Assembly: GCA_031256525.1 (NCBI GenBank)
Contig: JAIRQK010000112.1
Location: 1-19,527 of the forward strand
Direction: 5' to 3'
Source: Campylobacteraceae bacterium
GTDB taxonomy: Bacteria > Campylobacterota > Campylobacteria > Campylobacterales > Campylobacteraceae
Length of the DNA stretch: 19,527 nt
Below are positions 8,656 through 15,633 of this stretch, one piece after another (positions within the stretch are counted from its first letter, which is position 1; each line of letters starts with the position of its first letter). The notes beneath the pieces were generated by a model. That model worked only from the letters and a program-made list of their open reading frames with translations. It had not been told where the DNA came from and ran no database searches. Both the position numbers and the translations under genes were made by a program.

Positions 8656-9060
8656 ATGAACTATTTAAAATATACTGGTTTGTTTGGTGTTTGTTTTGTT
8701 ATTTTTTTTGTGATAGGTTTTGGTATAGTTGGTGTTTGTACTCAAAATAGCAATATTAATCCCATTGGTATCGTTTTTACTCTTGTACCATTTATTGCTT
8801 TGTTTGTTGCATCAATTATTGTTTCAATTACCATTATAGTATCAAATGGTAGAGCTATGACATTTGGTGAAATTATAATCTACTTCTTATGTTTTTTTAT
8901 GGTAGTTACTATAATCCCAATAGTTATATCTATAAGCATCAAAATAATGATAATACATACTACTATAGGTAAAATTATAGTACTTCTAATTTTAATTCCA
9001 ATGTTTTTGGTAAATATCTTCTTTAAGATTAAATATAAAAATAGATCAAATAATTCTTGA
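8656..9060 (+). CDS. Small four-helix membrane protein, unknown
   Basis: The product is 134 residues and almost entirely hydrophobic, with four predicted membrane helices at roughly residues 5-28, 37-63, 70-97 and 103-124 and a short basic C-terminal tail (KIKYKNRSNNS). I do not recognise a family. The ATG at 8656 is preferred over the GTG at 8653 because AAGG lies five bases upstream. The gene is transcribed away from the permease gene and stands alone; moaC begins 90 bases on. The composition is very rich in isoleucine and valine. A real gene is likely because of the ribosome binding site, but AT-rich DNA can produce such frames. Confidence 0.6.
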   Translation: MNYLKYTGLFGVCFVIFFVIGFGIVGVCTQNSNINPIGIVFTLVPFIALFVASIIVSITIIVSNGRAMTFGEIIIYFLCFFMVVTIIPIVISISIKIMIIHTTIGKIIVLLILIPMFLVNIFFKIKYKNRSNNS

Positions 9061-9111
9061 ATAGAGTTATTGTAAAAATCACTTCAAATATAAGGATAAT
9101 AAATATTGTAA

Positions 9112-9141
9112 TATAATTAGCAATTATTTATTTTAAAGAGG
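9112..9141 (+). promoter_or_regulatory. moaC promoter -10 and ribosome binding site
   Basis: TATAAT at 9112-9117 is followed 20 bases later by GAGG at 9138-9141, nine bases before the ATG. The leader is too short for a molybdenum-cofactor riboswitch. Confidence 0.5.
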
Positions 9142-9150
9142 TAAAAACCT

Positions 9151-9624
9151 ATGCAACTTACCCATTTAGATGACAACAATCAACCAAATATGGTAGATGT
9201 TACTTTAAAAGAGGATAGCTCAAGAGTGGCAACTGCAAGTGGTATAATAGAGATGAGCAGGTCTGCTTTTGATGATATCATAAACAAAAAAGCAAAAAAA
9301 GGACCAGTGTTACAAACGGCGATTATTGCTGCTATTATGGGTGCAAAAAAGACAAGTGAACTCATACCAATGTGCCACCCACTCCTTTTAACTTCTGTAA
9401 AATGCGAAAGTGAAGAGTTGCCCGAACTTCCGGGATTTAAGTTGATAGTTACGGTAAAACTAAAAGGACAAACTGGCGTTGAAATGGAAGCCTTAAATGG
9501 AGTAAGTATCGGACTTTTAACAATTTATGATATGATAAAAGCTGTTGATAAAACAATGGTCATAAAAGATATACGATTGGAGTATAAAAGTGGAGGGAAA
9601 AGTGGCGAATATAGACGACATTAA
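9151..9624 (+). CDS. moaC: Cyclic pyranopterin monophosphate synthase MoaC
   Basis: MoaC converts the MoaA product 3',8-cyclo-GTP into cyclic pyranopterin monophosphate in molybdenum cofactor synthesis. The 157-residue length is typical. Catalytic residues are in place: His76 in IPMCHPLLL, and Asp127 and Lys130 in [10 protein letters not shown], following the signature [11 protein letters not shown]. The C-terminal GGKSG loop is also present. It heads a compact operon: the DUF493 gene starts inside its 3' end. The protein is a cytosolic hexamer in known cases. No other moa gene is in the window, so the pathway is scattered in this genome. Confidence 0.97.
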   Translation: MQLTHLDDNNQPNMVDVTLKEDSSRVATASGIIEMSRSAFDDIINKKAKKGPVLQTAIIAAIMGAKKTSELIPMCHPLLLTSVKCESEELPELPGFKLIVTVKLKGQTGVEMEALNGVSIGLLTIYDMIKAVDKTMVIKDIRLEYKSGGKSGEYRRH

Positions 9625-9874
9625 ATCTTGCGAGTTGATTTTAGAGTACCCAATAGAGTGGGAATATAAAACAGTGATAGAGAAAAAGACAAATATAGAT
9701 GATGTTTTAAAACCGATACTAAATGGTAGAATTTACAACACAAAACATTCAAAAACAAGCAGAGATGGAACATACAACAGCTATTCTGTAAATGTTCTTG
9801 TGTATAATGGTGATGATAGAAAAGAGATATATGAGCAGATTCGCTCACATAAAAATGTAAAAATAGTTCTTTAA
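9602..9874 (+). CDS. DUF493 (YbeD-like) family protein
   Basis: The product is 90 residues with the small alpha-beta ACT-like fold expected of DUF493: [15 protein letters not shown] at the start, [14 protein letters not shown] in the middle and [15 protein letters not shown] at the end. The role of this family is unknown; members sit beside cofactor and lipoate genes in several bacteria. I choose the GTG at 9602 because GGAGGG (9592-9597) lies five bases before it; the GTG at 9590 has nothing comparable. It therefore overlaps moaC by 23 bases and its ribosome binding site is inside moaC, implying translational coupling. Confidence 0.85.
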   Translation: MANIDDIKSCELILEYPIEWEYKTVIEKKTNIDDVLKPILNGRIYNTKHSKTSRDGTYNSYSVNVLVYNGDDRKEIYEQIRSHKNVKIVL

Positions 9875-9885
9875 GGAGAAGAGAA

Positions 9886-11112
9886 ATGCAGTCAATACAA
9901 ACACCTTTTTTACAAGTATTGAAGGAAAACAAAGAGAATCCGCAGTTTTTTTCGATAATTAGAAAAACAACATTTGAGCTAACGTTAAAAAAGTTCACGC
10001 AACTAAATAATGATGTCCAAAAACAAGCAAGGCTTGATAAACTTTTGATGATATTTATAGCTCTTTTAGAAGAAGAGGGCGTAAAAGACCCAAAAACAAT
10101 TTCTTGCGTAATAGATGGTCTTATCAAGGCTGTTTCACACGAAAAAGAGCAAGAGCTTTATCAAACAATATATGAAAAAGATAGGATAGAAAAGCTCATA
10201 GAAACACAAAAGCAGAGCATTAAAGAGCTTATATCTCTATCTTATGAAACTGTTGAAACTGTTACAAACGGACTTAATGAAGAGGATAAAAAAGTAGTTT
10301 CATCAGGCATAGAGGACGCAAAACTTCGTGGAATTGAAATGTTTGGTATTTTAAAAGAGACTGCTGAAGAGGCTTATCTTAGAGCGATAGAACGTGGTGA
10401 TGATTTGGAAAATACCATAGGTGAAATTGCTAAAAATTTCACCATTCAAGCTATTAGCGAAGGCAAGTTAAACAAAAAAAGAATTATAGAGATAACAAGC
10501 AATTTGATAGAAGTTGCAAGTGATTTGGCTGATAGTGATAATTCTCGTGCGAAAGAGCTTTTAAATGGAGCTGTTTTTGGAACAAAAAACGGCATTTTTA
10601 AATCAATTGAAAAATTTAAAAACGATATAAAATTTGCACCAGAGGAGGTTGAGGAGTTTTTGGGTCAAAGTTTAGAAGAGAGTAAAAGAGAGTTTTTGAA
10701 AATTGAGGATGATTTTATCATTATGCTAAAACAAGCTGAGCTTAGGTCAAATGGAGCTGCGGCTGAGGTTTTAGCTGACATTATCGCAAAACATAATAGT
10801 TCATTTGCAAAACTAAAGAGGATTGGGGCTGAAACTGCCGAAGTTTTGGGGGATAGGATAGAGATTTTAAAAGAAGAGGCGTCTATTTTAGAAAAAGAGT
10901 TTTTGGAAAAATTTAAAGGGTTTAAAAAAGAGGCAAGTATCAGAACTGAAGCGTTCAAAGAAGAGATGGCTCCAAAAACAAAAAAAGCTGCCGAAGATGC
11001 AAAAAAATTGGGAGCTCGTGCACTTGAAGTTGCAAAAACAATGATGGAAAATACGATAAATAGTGCAAAAGAGGCTATGAATAAAGATAAAGATACAAAG
11101 GATAAGAAGTAG
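9886..11112 (+). CDS. Long all-helical coiled-coil protein, unknown
   Basis: The product is 408 residues, nearly all helix-forming, with no signal peptide or membrane segment. The first 100 residues look like a compact domain; residues 100-250 contain alternating hydrophobic helices; residues 260-400 are charged amphipathic helices ending in a lysine/alanine-rich tail (KKAAEDAKKLGARALEVAKT) like phasin or LEA-type helices. I cannot assign a function. AAGGAG at 9873-9878 overlaps the stop of the DUF493 gene, so it is the third gene of the moaC operon. Surface binding or a scaffold role would fit the composition but is only inference. Confidence 0.85.
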   Translation: MQSIQTPFLQVLKENKENPQFFSIIRKTTFELTLKKFTQLNNDVQKQARLDKLLMIFIALLEEEGVKDPKTISCVIDGLIKAVSHEKEQELYQTIYEKDRIEKLIETQKQSIKELISLSYETVETVTNGLNEEDKKVVSSGIEDAKLRGIEMFGILKETAEEAYLRAIERGDDLENTIGEIAKNFTIQAISEGKLNKKRIIEITSNLIEVASDLADSDNSRAKELLNGAVFGTKNGIFKSIEKFKNDIKFAPEEVEEFLGQSLEESKREFLKIEDDFIIMLKQAELRSNGAAAEVLADIIAKHNSSFAKLKRIGAETAEVLGDRIEILKEEASILEKEFLEKFKGFKKEASIRTEAFKEEMAPKTKKAAEDAKKLGARALEVAKTMMENTINSAKEAMNKDKDTKDKK

Positions 11113-11150
11113 TTTCAAGGTAAAACATATAAGTCATTATAAGGTAAAAA

Positions 11151-11717
11151 ATGAAATATATTGATAAGTTTATTGAGCTTAAGAAGACTTCTGAAGATTA
11201 TTGGAAAAACATATCAATTAAAAAAGGAGTGTATGGTTTTCAAATTCAAAATGGAACAAAGTGGAATGATGGTCTTTCTGAAAGTCAATTAGTAGAGTTT
11301 CAGAAAATTATGGGATTTGAATTTCCAGAAATATTGAAAGATTTTTACACCGTAATGAACGGAGTAGATAAAGAGCAAATAAATATTTATGGCAACTCTA
11401 GTCATAAACATTCATATTTAAAAAAGTTTTATGGCTTTCCCGATGATGTTGAAGAGATAAAGAAATTAATAAAATGGATTTATGAAGCAAACAAAATAGA
11501 TGAAGAGGAGATGATTGATAAAAATATTTCAAGAATATTTCCAATATATCACCATAGATTTATACTGATTAATCAAAAAGAACATCCTGTTTTGTCAATA
11601 TATGGAGATGATATTGTGTTGTATGCAAATAATATGATAGATTTGTTTTATGATGATTTAGAGATAAAGAAAACAAGATTAAACTATAAAGAAAAAATAA
11701 ATTATTGGTTAGATTAA
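11151..11717 (+). CDS. SUKH (SMI1/KNR4) family protein, probable immunity protein
   Basis: The 188-residue cytosolic protein shows the SUKH-1 pattern: a helix reading GLSESQLVEFQKIMG followed by FEFPEILKDFYTVMNG (about residues 42-72), then the later strand pair FPIYHHRFILIN and HPVLSIYGDDIVLYANN and a final LFYDDL. SUKH proteins are widespread immunity proteins that bind contact-dependent or polymorphic toxins, though some have other roles. AAGG lies six bases before the ATG. The sequence AAGGTAAAA occurs twice just upstream (11117 and 11141). No toxin gene is adjacent, so this would be an orphan immunity gene. It is followed 14 bases later by another small gene. Confidence 0.85.
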   Translation: MKYIDKFIELKKTSEDYWKNISIKKGVYGFQIQNGTKWNDGLSESQLVEFQKIMGFEFPEILKDFYTVMNGVDKEQINIYGNSSHKHSYLKKFYGFPDDVEEIKKLIKWIYEANKIDEEEMIDKNISRIFPIYHHRFILINQKEHPVLSIYGDDIVLYANNMIDLFYDDLEIKKTRLNYKEKINYWLD

Positions 11718-11731
11718 GTTTTGGGGGAAGT

Positions 11732-12235
11732 ATGGAAAAAATGGTTATTGGAGAGTGGGAATTAGAGTATGACAAAAGCAAAACATTAGAGGCATATAAA
11801 AAACATAAAACATCAACTGAAGAGTGTGCTTGTCAGAGTTGCAAAAACTATTATCATGCTTCCAAATATTTTTCAGCCGAGATAAGAGCATTTTTTGAAA
11901 ATATGGGTGTTGATGTGGAGAAACCGATAGAAGTATATGATTATTCTACCTATAAGAATGGAAAAGTATGGTATGGTGGTTGGTATCATATTGTTGGGAA
12001 AATAGTCAAAGGCAAGGATATTTGGGTAGAGACACATAGAGCAGATGGAGATATTGTATATCATAGGGGCGATATGCATAAAGTAGCTGATGATTTAGAA
12101 GTTGGTTTTACACTTCAAATATACCTACATAACGACAACTTTCCTGATAATATTTTTCAAATGGAGATAAATTTTTGGGTTCCTTGGGTTCTTGATGATA
12201 AAGAGTGCTTAAAAGATTTTTGCACAGAAGAATAA
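11732..12235 (+). CDS. Cysteine-motif cytosolic protein, unknown, immunity-like context
   Basis: The 167-residue product starts at the ATG at 11732, which has GGGGGAAG just before it; the frame runs nine codons further up without support. An early CACQSCKNYYHA segment (about residues 34-45) places three cysteines in a CxCxxC pattern that could bind a metal. A beta-rich part follows: VWYGGWYHIVGKIV and a tryptophan-containing C-terminus (INFWVPWVLDD). I recall similar short proteins with an ECxCxxC motif next to immunity-type genes in Firmicutes, but their function is not known to me. It is tightly behind the SUKH gene, so the two are likely co-transcribed. Confidence 0.75.
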   Translation: MEKMVIGEWELEYDKSKTLEAYKKHKTSTEECACQSCKNYYHASKYFSAEIRAFFENMGVDVEKPIEVYDYSTYKNGKVWYGGWYHIVGKIVKGKDIWVETHRADGDIVYHRGDMHKVADDLEVGFTLQIYLHNDNFPDNIFQMEINFWVPWVLDDKECLKDFCTEE

Positions 12236-12292
12236 GTACAATATTTAATAACTTGTGATACTATGGCACGATAATATTCAGGGGAGATAGAT

Positions 12293-12716
12293 ATGAAGCC
12301 ATTGGTCACAAAAAAAGAGAAAGTTTTAAATTACAATCATAGATAAGATTTGGGATATTATTGTAGATAACGCCAATTATCAATGGCGAAGTGGTGTTGA
12401 AAATGTGGAAATATTGGAAAATGGCGACAGTTGGGTCGAATACTATAGTAAAAAATCTTTCACAAAATTCACTTTGGTCGAAAAAAGTAGACCAAATTTA
12501 TACTCATTCAAGATGGACAATAGATACTTTTATGGTGATTGGATGGGGGAGTTTATGGAGATTGGTCAAAATGAGACTAAATGTATATTCACAGAGACAA
12601 TATATGTAAGAAGTAAAATAATAATGTTGGTCGCGAAACTGATATGGAACATAAAGGCATTGCAAGAGCGTTATTTTAATGATTTAGAGAAAGAGTTGGA
12701 TAAGAGAAGATTATAA
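12293..12716 (+). pseudogene. SRPBCC (Bet v1-like) family gene, frameshifted
   Basis: GGGGAGA at 12281-12287 precedes the ATG at 12293, which opens 17 codons and then stops at 12344-12346. The next frame, blocked upstream by TAA at 12327-12329, continues as IDKIWDIIVDNANYQWRSGV and on to the stop at 12716. That body (WRSGVENVEI, then a lipid-pocket-like strand series and a C-terminal helix ALQERYFNDLEKEL) is a typical SRPBCC ligand-binding protein. The two parts need one base removed (or two added) between about 12327 and 12344; dropping one A of 12328-12330 joins them. A GTG at 12405 could start a fragment, but it would lack the first strand and helices. Either a decayed gene or a read error. 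Confidence 0.65.
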
Positions 12717-12725
12717 AAGTAACTG

Positions 12726-12734
12726 TGGTAAAAT
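12726..12734 (+). promoter_or_regulatory. Possible extended -10 box for a leaderless gene
   Basis: TG-G-TAAAAT ends six bases before the ATG at 12741, so transcription would begin at or next to the start codon. No ribosome binding site lies between. The -35 region is not recognisable. Confidence 0.35.
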
Positions 12735-12740
12735 CAACAT

Positions 12741-14063
12741 ATGACACTTAAAACATTTACTCGTGATTTCAGGCGTGGTCTTGGTAGCGCGATAGTAGAA
12801 CTAAAAAGCAATCCAAAAAAAGAGAAATACCATAACATTGTAATGAAATGCTGTCTTAAAGATATTGCACACGATACTCAAATTGAGGGGACAAAAGGGC
12901 ATTACTTATATACAGCTATAAAAATAGTTGGTAATTGCGAAGAGTATCTAAAAAAGATAAGCGAAAAGTATAATGAAAAACTATACTGGAGGCTTTCTTG
13001 TCAGCTGTTTGATATATTGTGTTGTTTTGCAGATGATGGATACGCGGTTGCCAATGAAGTGTTGGAGAACAGGTACAAGTGGTTTAGAAAGCATCTACCT
13101 ACAATGAAAAATTGTAGTTTTAAATATTGTGAGCGAGAACGCTTTGAGAATTTGATGGTGAGAAAACTAAGTGGTGGATTGGAAGGGTTTAAGCAGTGTA
13201 TCGATGATATGGGAGAGATGATAATAGAACATGGCAACGATGATTGTATTTTTTATGATTGGTTTTTGTGTGAGGCAGAAGAGAAGATTGGAGAGGATAT
13301 TTTTTCATATTTGAAAAACTCAGAAAAGAAGAGTGTAATCGCTTTTTATCGCTCTTATAGTGAACTAAAAAATGAGAGAAGCACATACAAACGAGAGATA
13401 GAAACTGTTACAATAAAACATCTTATCGATAAAGCAAATGAACTTGTAGCGACCAACAACCCGTTTCGTATGTCTGGACTTCCATATAAGTTTGCAAAAA
13501 ATGCAACTGCAGATGAGTTGAAACTACTTGCAGAAACTGCACTTCAAGAGCCTTCTGATTTTATTAAAACATCTTTATTGACAACATTTCGCTTTGTTGA
13601 CTTTCCTCTTGACATTGAATTATTATTTCCATATGTCTATTCTGATAATGAGTATCTTAGAGAGGTTGTTAATGAAAGAGTTCTTCCTCGCATTAAAGAC
13701 AGACGAATACGTGCAATCGTTCCAAAGCTTTTCAAAAATGGTGATGTTGATGGCGCTCTTGCACTATTGAAATTAAATTTTGAGATAGATGATGAAGCAT
13801 TAATACGAAAATATGTAATGCGTTCAAAAAAAATAGAATACGTAGCAATTTGCAGTGTCATAGATATATATAAAGACAATAGATCCAAATCGTGTGGTGA
13901 TATTCTTTTGCATTTCTATAAAAATGTAAAATGTACCCATTGTCGTTGCGACATTGTTGAAGCGATGATAAACAATGGTGTTATATCGCAAAGTGTTATA
14001 GAAGAGTGCAAGTATGATTCTTATGAAGATACTAGAGAATTGGTCAAAAATATAGGTGTTTAG
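12741..14063 (+). CDS. All-helical repeat-like protein, unknown
   Basis: The 440-residue cytosolic protein is mostly helical. It opens with FRRGLGSAIVELKSNPKKEKY and a DTQIEGTKGHYLYTAI segment that I recall from an uncharacterised family in Firmicutes. The second half (about residues 240-440) has HEAT-like helical pairs such as DELKLLAETALQEPSDFIKT and IRAIVPKLFKNGDVDGALAL. Cysteines are frequent, including CTHCRCD near residue 410. Nothing suggests an enzyme. There is no Shine-Dalgarno sequence; instead TGGTAAAAT, an extended -10 box, ends six bases before the ATG. It follows the immunity-type genes, and its role may be tied to them, but that is only context. Confidence 0.8.
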   Translation: MTLKTFTRDFRRGLGSAIVELKSNPKKEKYHNIVMKCCLKDIAHDTQIEGTKGHYLYTAIKIVGNCEEYLKKISEKYNEKLYWRLSCQLFDILCCFADDGYAVANEVLENRYKWFRKHLPTMKNCSFKYCERERFENLMVRKLSGGLEGFKQCIDDMGEMIIEHGNDDCIFYDWFLCEAEEKIGEDIFSYLKNSEKKSVIAFYRSYSELKNERSTYKREIETVTIKHLIDKANELVATNNPFRMSGLPYKFAKNATADELKLLAETALQEPSDFIKTSLLTTFRFVDFPLDIELLFPYVYSDNEYLREVVNERVLPRIKDRRIRAIVPKLFKNGDVDGALALLKLNFEIDDEALIRKYVMRSKKIEYVAICSVIDIYKDNRSKSCGDILLHFYKNVKCTHCRCDIVEAMINNGVISQSVIEECKYDSYEDTRELVKNIGV

Positions 14064-14122
14064 AAATATCACACGCCCCCTACACTATAATATTTTAAAT
14101 TTCAGAAACAGATAAAAACATA

Positions 14123-14151
14123 TTGACATAAACCATTTTATGAGGTAATAT
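14123..14151 (+). promoter_or_regulatory. Consensus sigma-70 promoter of tenA
   Basis: TTGACA (14123-14128), a 17-base spacer and TAATAT (14146-14151) make the best promoter in the window. Transcription should start around 14157-14159, directly in front of the hairpin at 14160. A near-perfect -35 is unusual for this phylum, where -35 boxes are weak. Confidence 0.85.
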
Positions 14152-14159
14152 TCAACAAT

Positions 14160-14212
14160 GCGTCAGCGGAAACTGCTCAAAAATTGAGGTTTTCGAATGG
14201 CGCTAATTTTTT
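14160..14212 (+). promoter_or_regulatory. Extended hairpin plus T run: candidate terminator-embedded riboswitch of tenA
   Basis: The first bases of the predicted transcript fold as one long hairpin: GCGTC (14160-14164) with GGCGC (14199-14203), internal loop AGC/GAAT, GGAAAC (14168-14173) with GTTTTC (14189-14194), bulge TG, CTCAA (14176-14180) with TTGAG (14184-14188) and an AAA loop. That is 16 bp including two G-T wobbles. TAA and six T (14207-14212) follow. A rival three-way fold keeps the outer stem but forms AGCG-GAAA-CTGCT and CAA-AAA-TTG. CTCA can also pair with TGAG of the ribosome binding site at 14214-14217. The layout matches a compact transcription attenuator; ligand identity is inferred from tenA only. 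Confidence 0.6.
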
Positions 14213-14225
14213 ATGAGGAAAGTAT

Positions 14226-14891
14226 ATGTCTTTTTCACGAAGTCTGAAAGAAAAAACAAAAGCCGTTTGGGATGATTGTTACAACCATCCTTTCGTTCAA
14301 GAGATAGGCAAGGGAACATTGAACAAAGATGTTTTTATGTTTTATCTAAAGCAAGATTATAAATATCTATTGGAGTATGCAAGAATTTACGCTTTGGGAG
14401 CGTCAAAAGCTCGTGATGAACAAACAATAAAAAAATTTACCTCCTCACAAAAGCTTATTTTAGAAGAGATGAATCTTCACAGAAGCTATATGCAAAGTTA
14501 TGGTATATCAGATGAAGAAGCAGACAAAACACTACCTTCACTCTTTAATAGAGCCTATACATCAAATATGATGGCAACCGCGTACAACGGCGGACTATTA
14601 GAGCTTTTAGCGGTATTGTTACCGTGTCCTTGGACCTATTATGATTTTGGTTGTAGACTAAAAGAGGACTTTAAAGACAATCTCGAAAACAACTACTACA
14701 AAAAATGGATAGAAACATATGCCAGTAAAGAAGTTGGTGAATTTTTTGAGTGGTTTTTCCCATTGATGGATAAACTATGTGAAGGAAAAAGCGAAGAGGA
14801 GCTTGAGGTAATAGTTGAAATTTTCAAATCAAGTGTAGAGTTTGAATATCTATTTTGGGATATGGCTTATAAAAAACAGATGTCTTATTAA
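14226..14891 (+). CDS. tenA: Thiaminase II / aminopyrimidine aminohydrolase TenA
   Basis: TenA hydrolyses aminomethyl-pyrimidine (and thiamin) to hydroxymethylpyrimidine (HMP), salvaging the pyrimidine half of thiamin in the cytoplasm. The 221-residue length is normal. Catalytic residues agree with the Bacillus enzyme: Asp44 and Tyr47 in LKQDYKYL, the nucleophile Cys134 in LLPCPW, Tyr111 and Glu205 in SVEFEYLFWD. GAGG at 14215-14218 lies seven bases before the ATG. No other thi gene is near. The gene has its own consensus promoter and a structured leader, so regulation by a thiamin-pathway metabolite is likely. It lies inside the accessory block, which suggests it may have arrived with that block. 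Confidence 0.95.
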   Translation: MSFSRSLKEKTKAVWDDCYNHPFVQEIGKGTLNKDVFMFYLKQDYKYLLEYARIYALGASKARDEQTIKKFTSSQKLILEEMNLHRSYMQSYGISDEEADKTLPSLFNRAYTSNMMATAYNGGLLELLAVLLPCPWTYYDFGCRLKEDFKDNLENNYYKKWIETYASKEVGEFFEWFFPLMDKLCEGKSEEELEVIVEIFKSSVEFEYLFWDMAYKKQMSY

Positions 14892-14901
14892 ACTTTGTTG
14901 G

Positions 14902-14941
14902 AGAGGATGTATTTTGGTTTTTTAGACCAAATATGTCCTCT
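14902..14941 (+). terminator. Imperfect inverted repeat after tenA
   Basis: AGAGGA (14902-14907) pairs with TCCTCT (14936-14941), and the inner TATTTTGGT pairs with ACCAAATA with one bulge. It begins 11 bases past the tenA stop. Only TTT follows the stem, so it is a weak terminator at best. Confidence 0.5.
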
Positions 14942-14970
14942 TTGAAATAGTTTTAGATAAAAAAAATGAT

Positions 14971-14998
14971 AACCGCTACGCTCACAAAGCGTTCGGTT
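14971..14998. repeat. GC-rich inverted repeat between tenA and the next gene
   Basis: AACCG/CGGTT (5 bp), a small asymmetric internal loop and ACGCT/AGCGT (5 bp) close on a CACAA loop. It is markedly GC-richer than its surroundings and has no T run. It could be a dispersed palindromic element or an RNA leader structure; other copies would decide. Confidence 0.5.
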
Positions 14999-15036
14999 GC
15001 CTCAAATTTTAAATTATAATTAAGGAGAGGCATCTA

Positions 15037-15540
15037 ATGATTACAGAATTAGACGAAAAGAAGCATTATTTTTATTGGAAGCCCCTCCATTTTGTTTATC
15101 GTGCAAAAACTGTCCATATTAAGATTGGAAGAGCAGTTTGTTTCTAATGAGCCTGAAGATTTTAAAATTGGTGATGTGATTTTAAAGATACTCGCAAAAT
15201 AGAATCAACAAAAGAGAGTAAAAAATATGATATTGTGTTTAATAATGTTGTATTTTTCCAAGCTTATGATGAGTTCGGACATATTGAAAGCGATGATGAG
15301 GAATATGATGATGGAGTTGTTATTGTAAAATATACGAAATCAACACTTATGAACTTTATAGAAAACAGTACAGGGCTTGAACTAGATTTAATAAGAGATA
15401 AAATCCCAATACACTATTGTGTGAGAACTCAATCGGAGTGGTTTGATATTCTTGCACCATCAGACCCAATTATCACTAAAGTAGAGACAAAAATGGGAAA
15501 ACTAAAGAGATTGTGCAAAACATTTTTACAAAAAAAATAA
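15037..15540 (+). pseudogene. Small cysteine-motif gene broken by three single-base deletions
   Basis: AAGGAG at 15022-15027 precedes the ATG at 15037 by nine bases. The frame breaks three times, and each break is repaired by adding one base to a homopolymer: A4 at 15056-15059, TT at 15119-15120 and T4 at 15180-15183. The repaired product is 168 residues with APPFCLSCKNCPYLRLEEQF (a CxxCxxC motif), then EDFKIGDVIFKDTRKIES, and joins smoothly to the open part after 15235. That C-terminal part (FNNVVFFQAYDEFGH, IHYCVRTQSEWFDILAPSDP) reads as a real beta-rich protein. The family is unknown to me; the setting suggests an immunity-type cargo gene. The open C-terminal frame alone could start from GTG 15235 but lacks a binding site. 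Confidence 0.7.
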
Positions 15541-15633
15541 TTTATTGTGCATAAACAATATGTAAAGTATGTCATAATAAACTTTTAAATACCAAGAAGA
15601 TGAGGCAGGAGTAAAATATGATGGAAATTAATT

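Noticed and set aside
9621..10127. 168-codon minus-strand frame opposite the DUF493 and helical-protein genes
   Set aside because: It is an antisense shadow with low-complexity serine/phenylalanine/leucine content, while the plus-strand genes form a coupled operon.
14160..14203. Hammerhead ribozyme (GTC, GAAA present)
   Set aside because: The CTGATGA core is missing, and the bases are better explained by one extended hairpin.
14100..14225. TPP riboswitch upstream of tenA
   Set aside because: The CTGAGA box and the other conserved thi-box segments are absent, and the leader is far too short for that aptamer.
15015..15020. TATAAT as promoter of the broken gene at 15037
   Set aside because: Transcription would start inside the ribosome binding site at 15022-15027, so it cannot serve that start.
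14892..15036. Integron attC site between cassette-like genes
   Set aside because: No paired GTTRRRY/RYYYAAC core sites frame the palindrome, and other gene junctions in the block have nothing similar.
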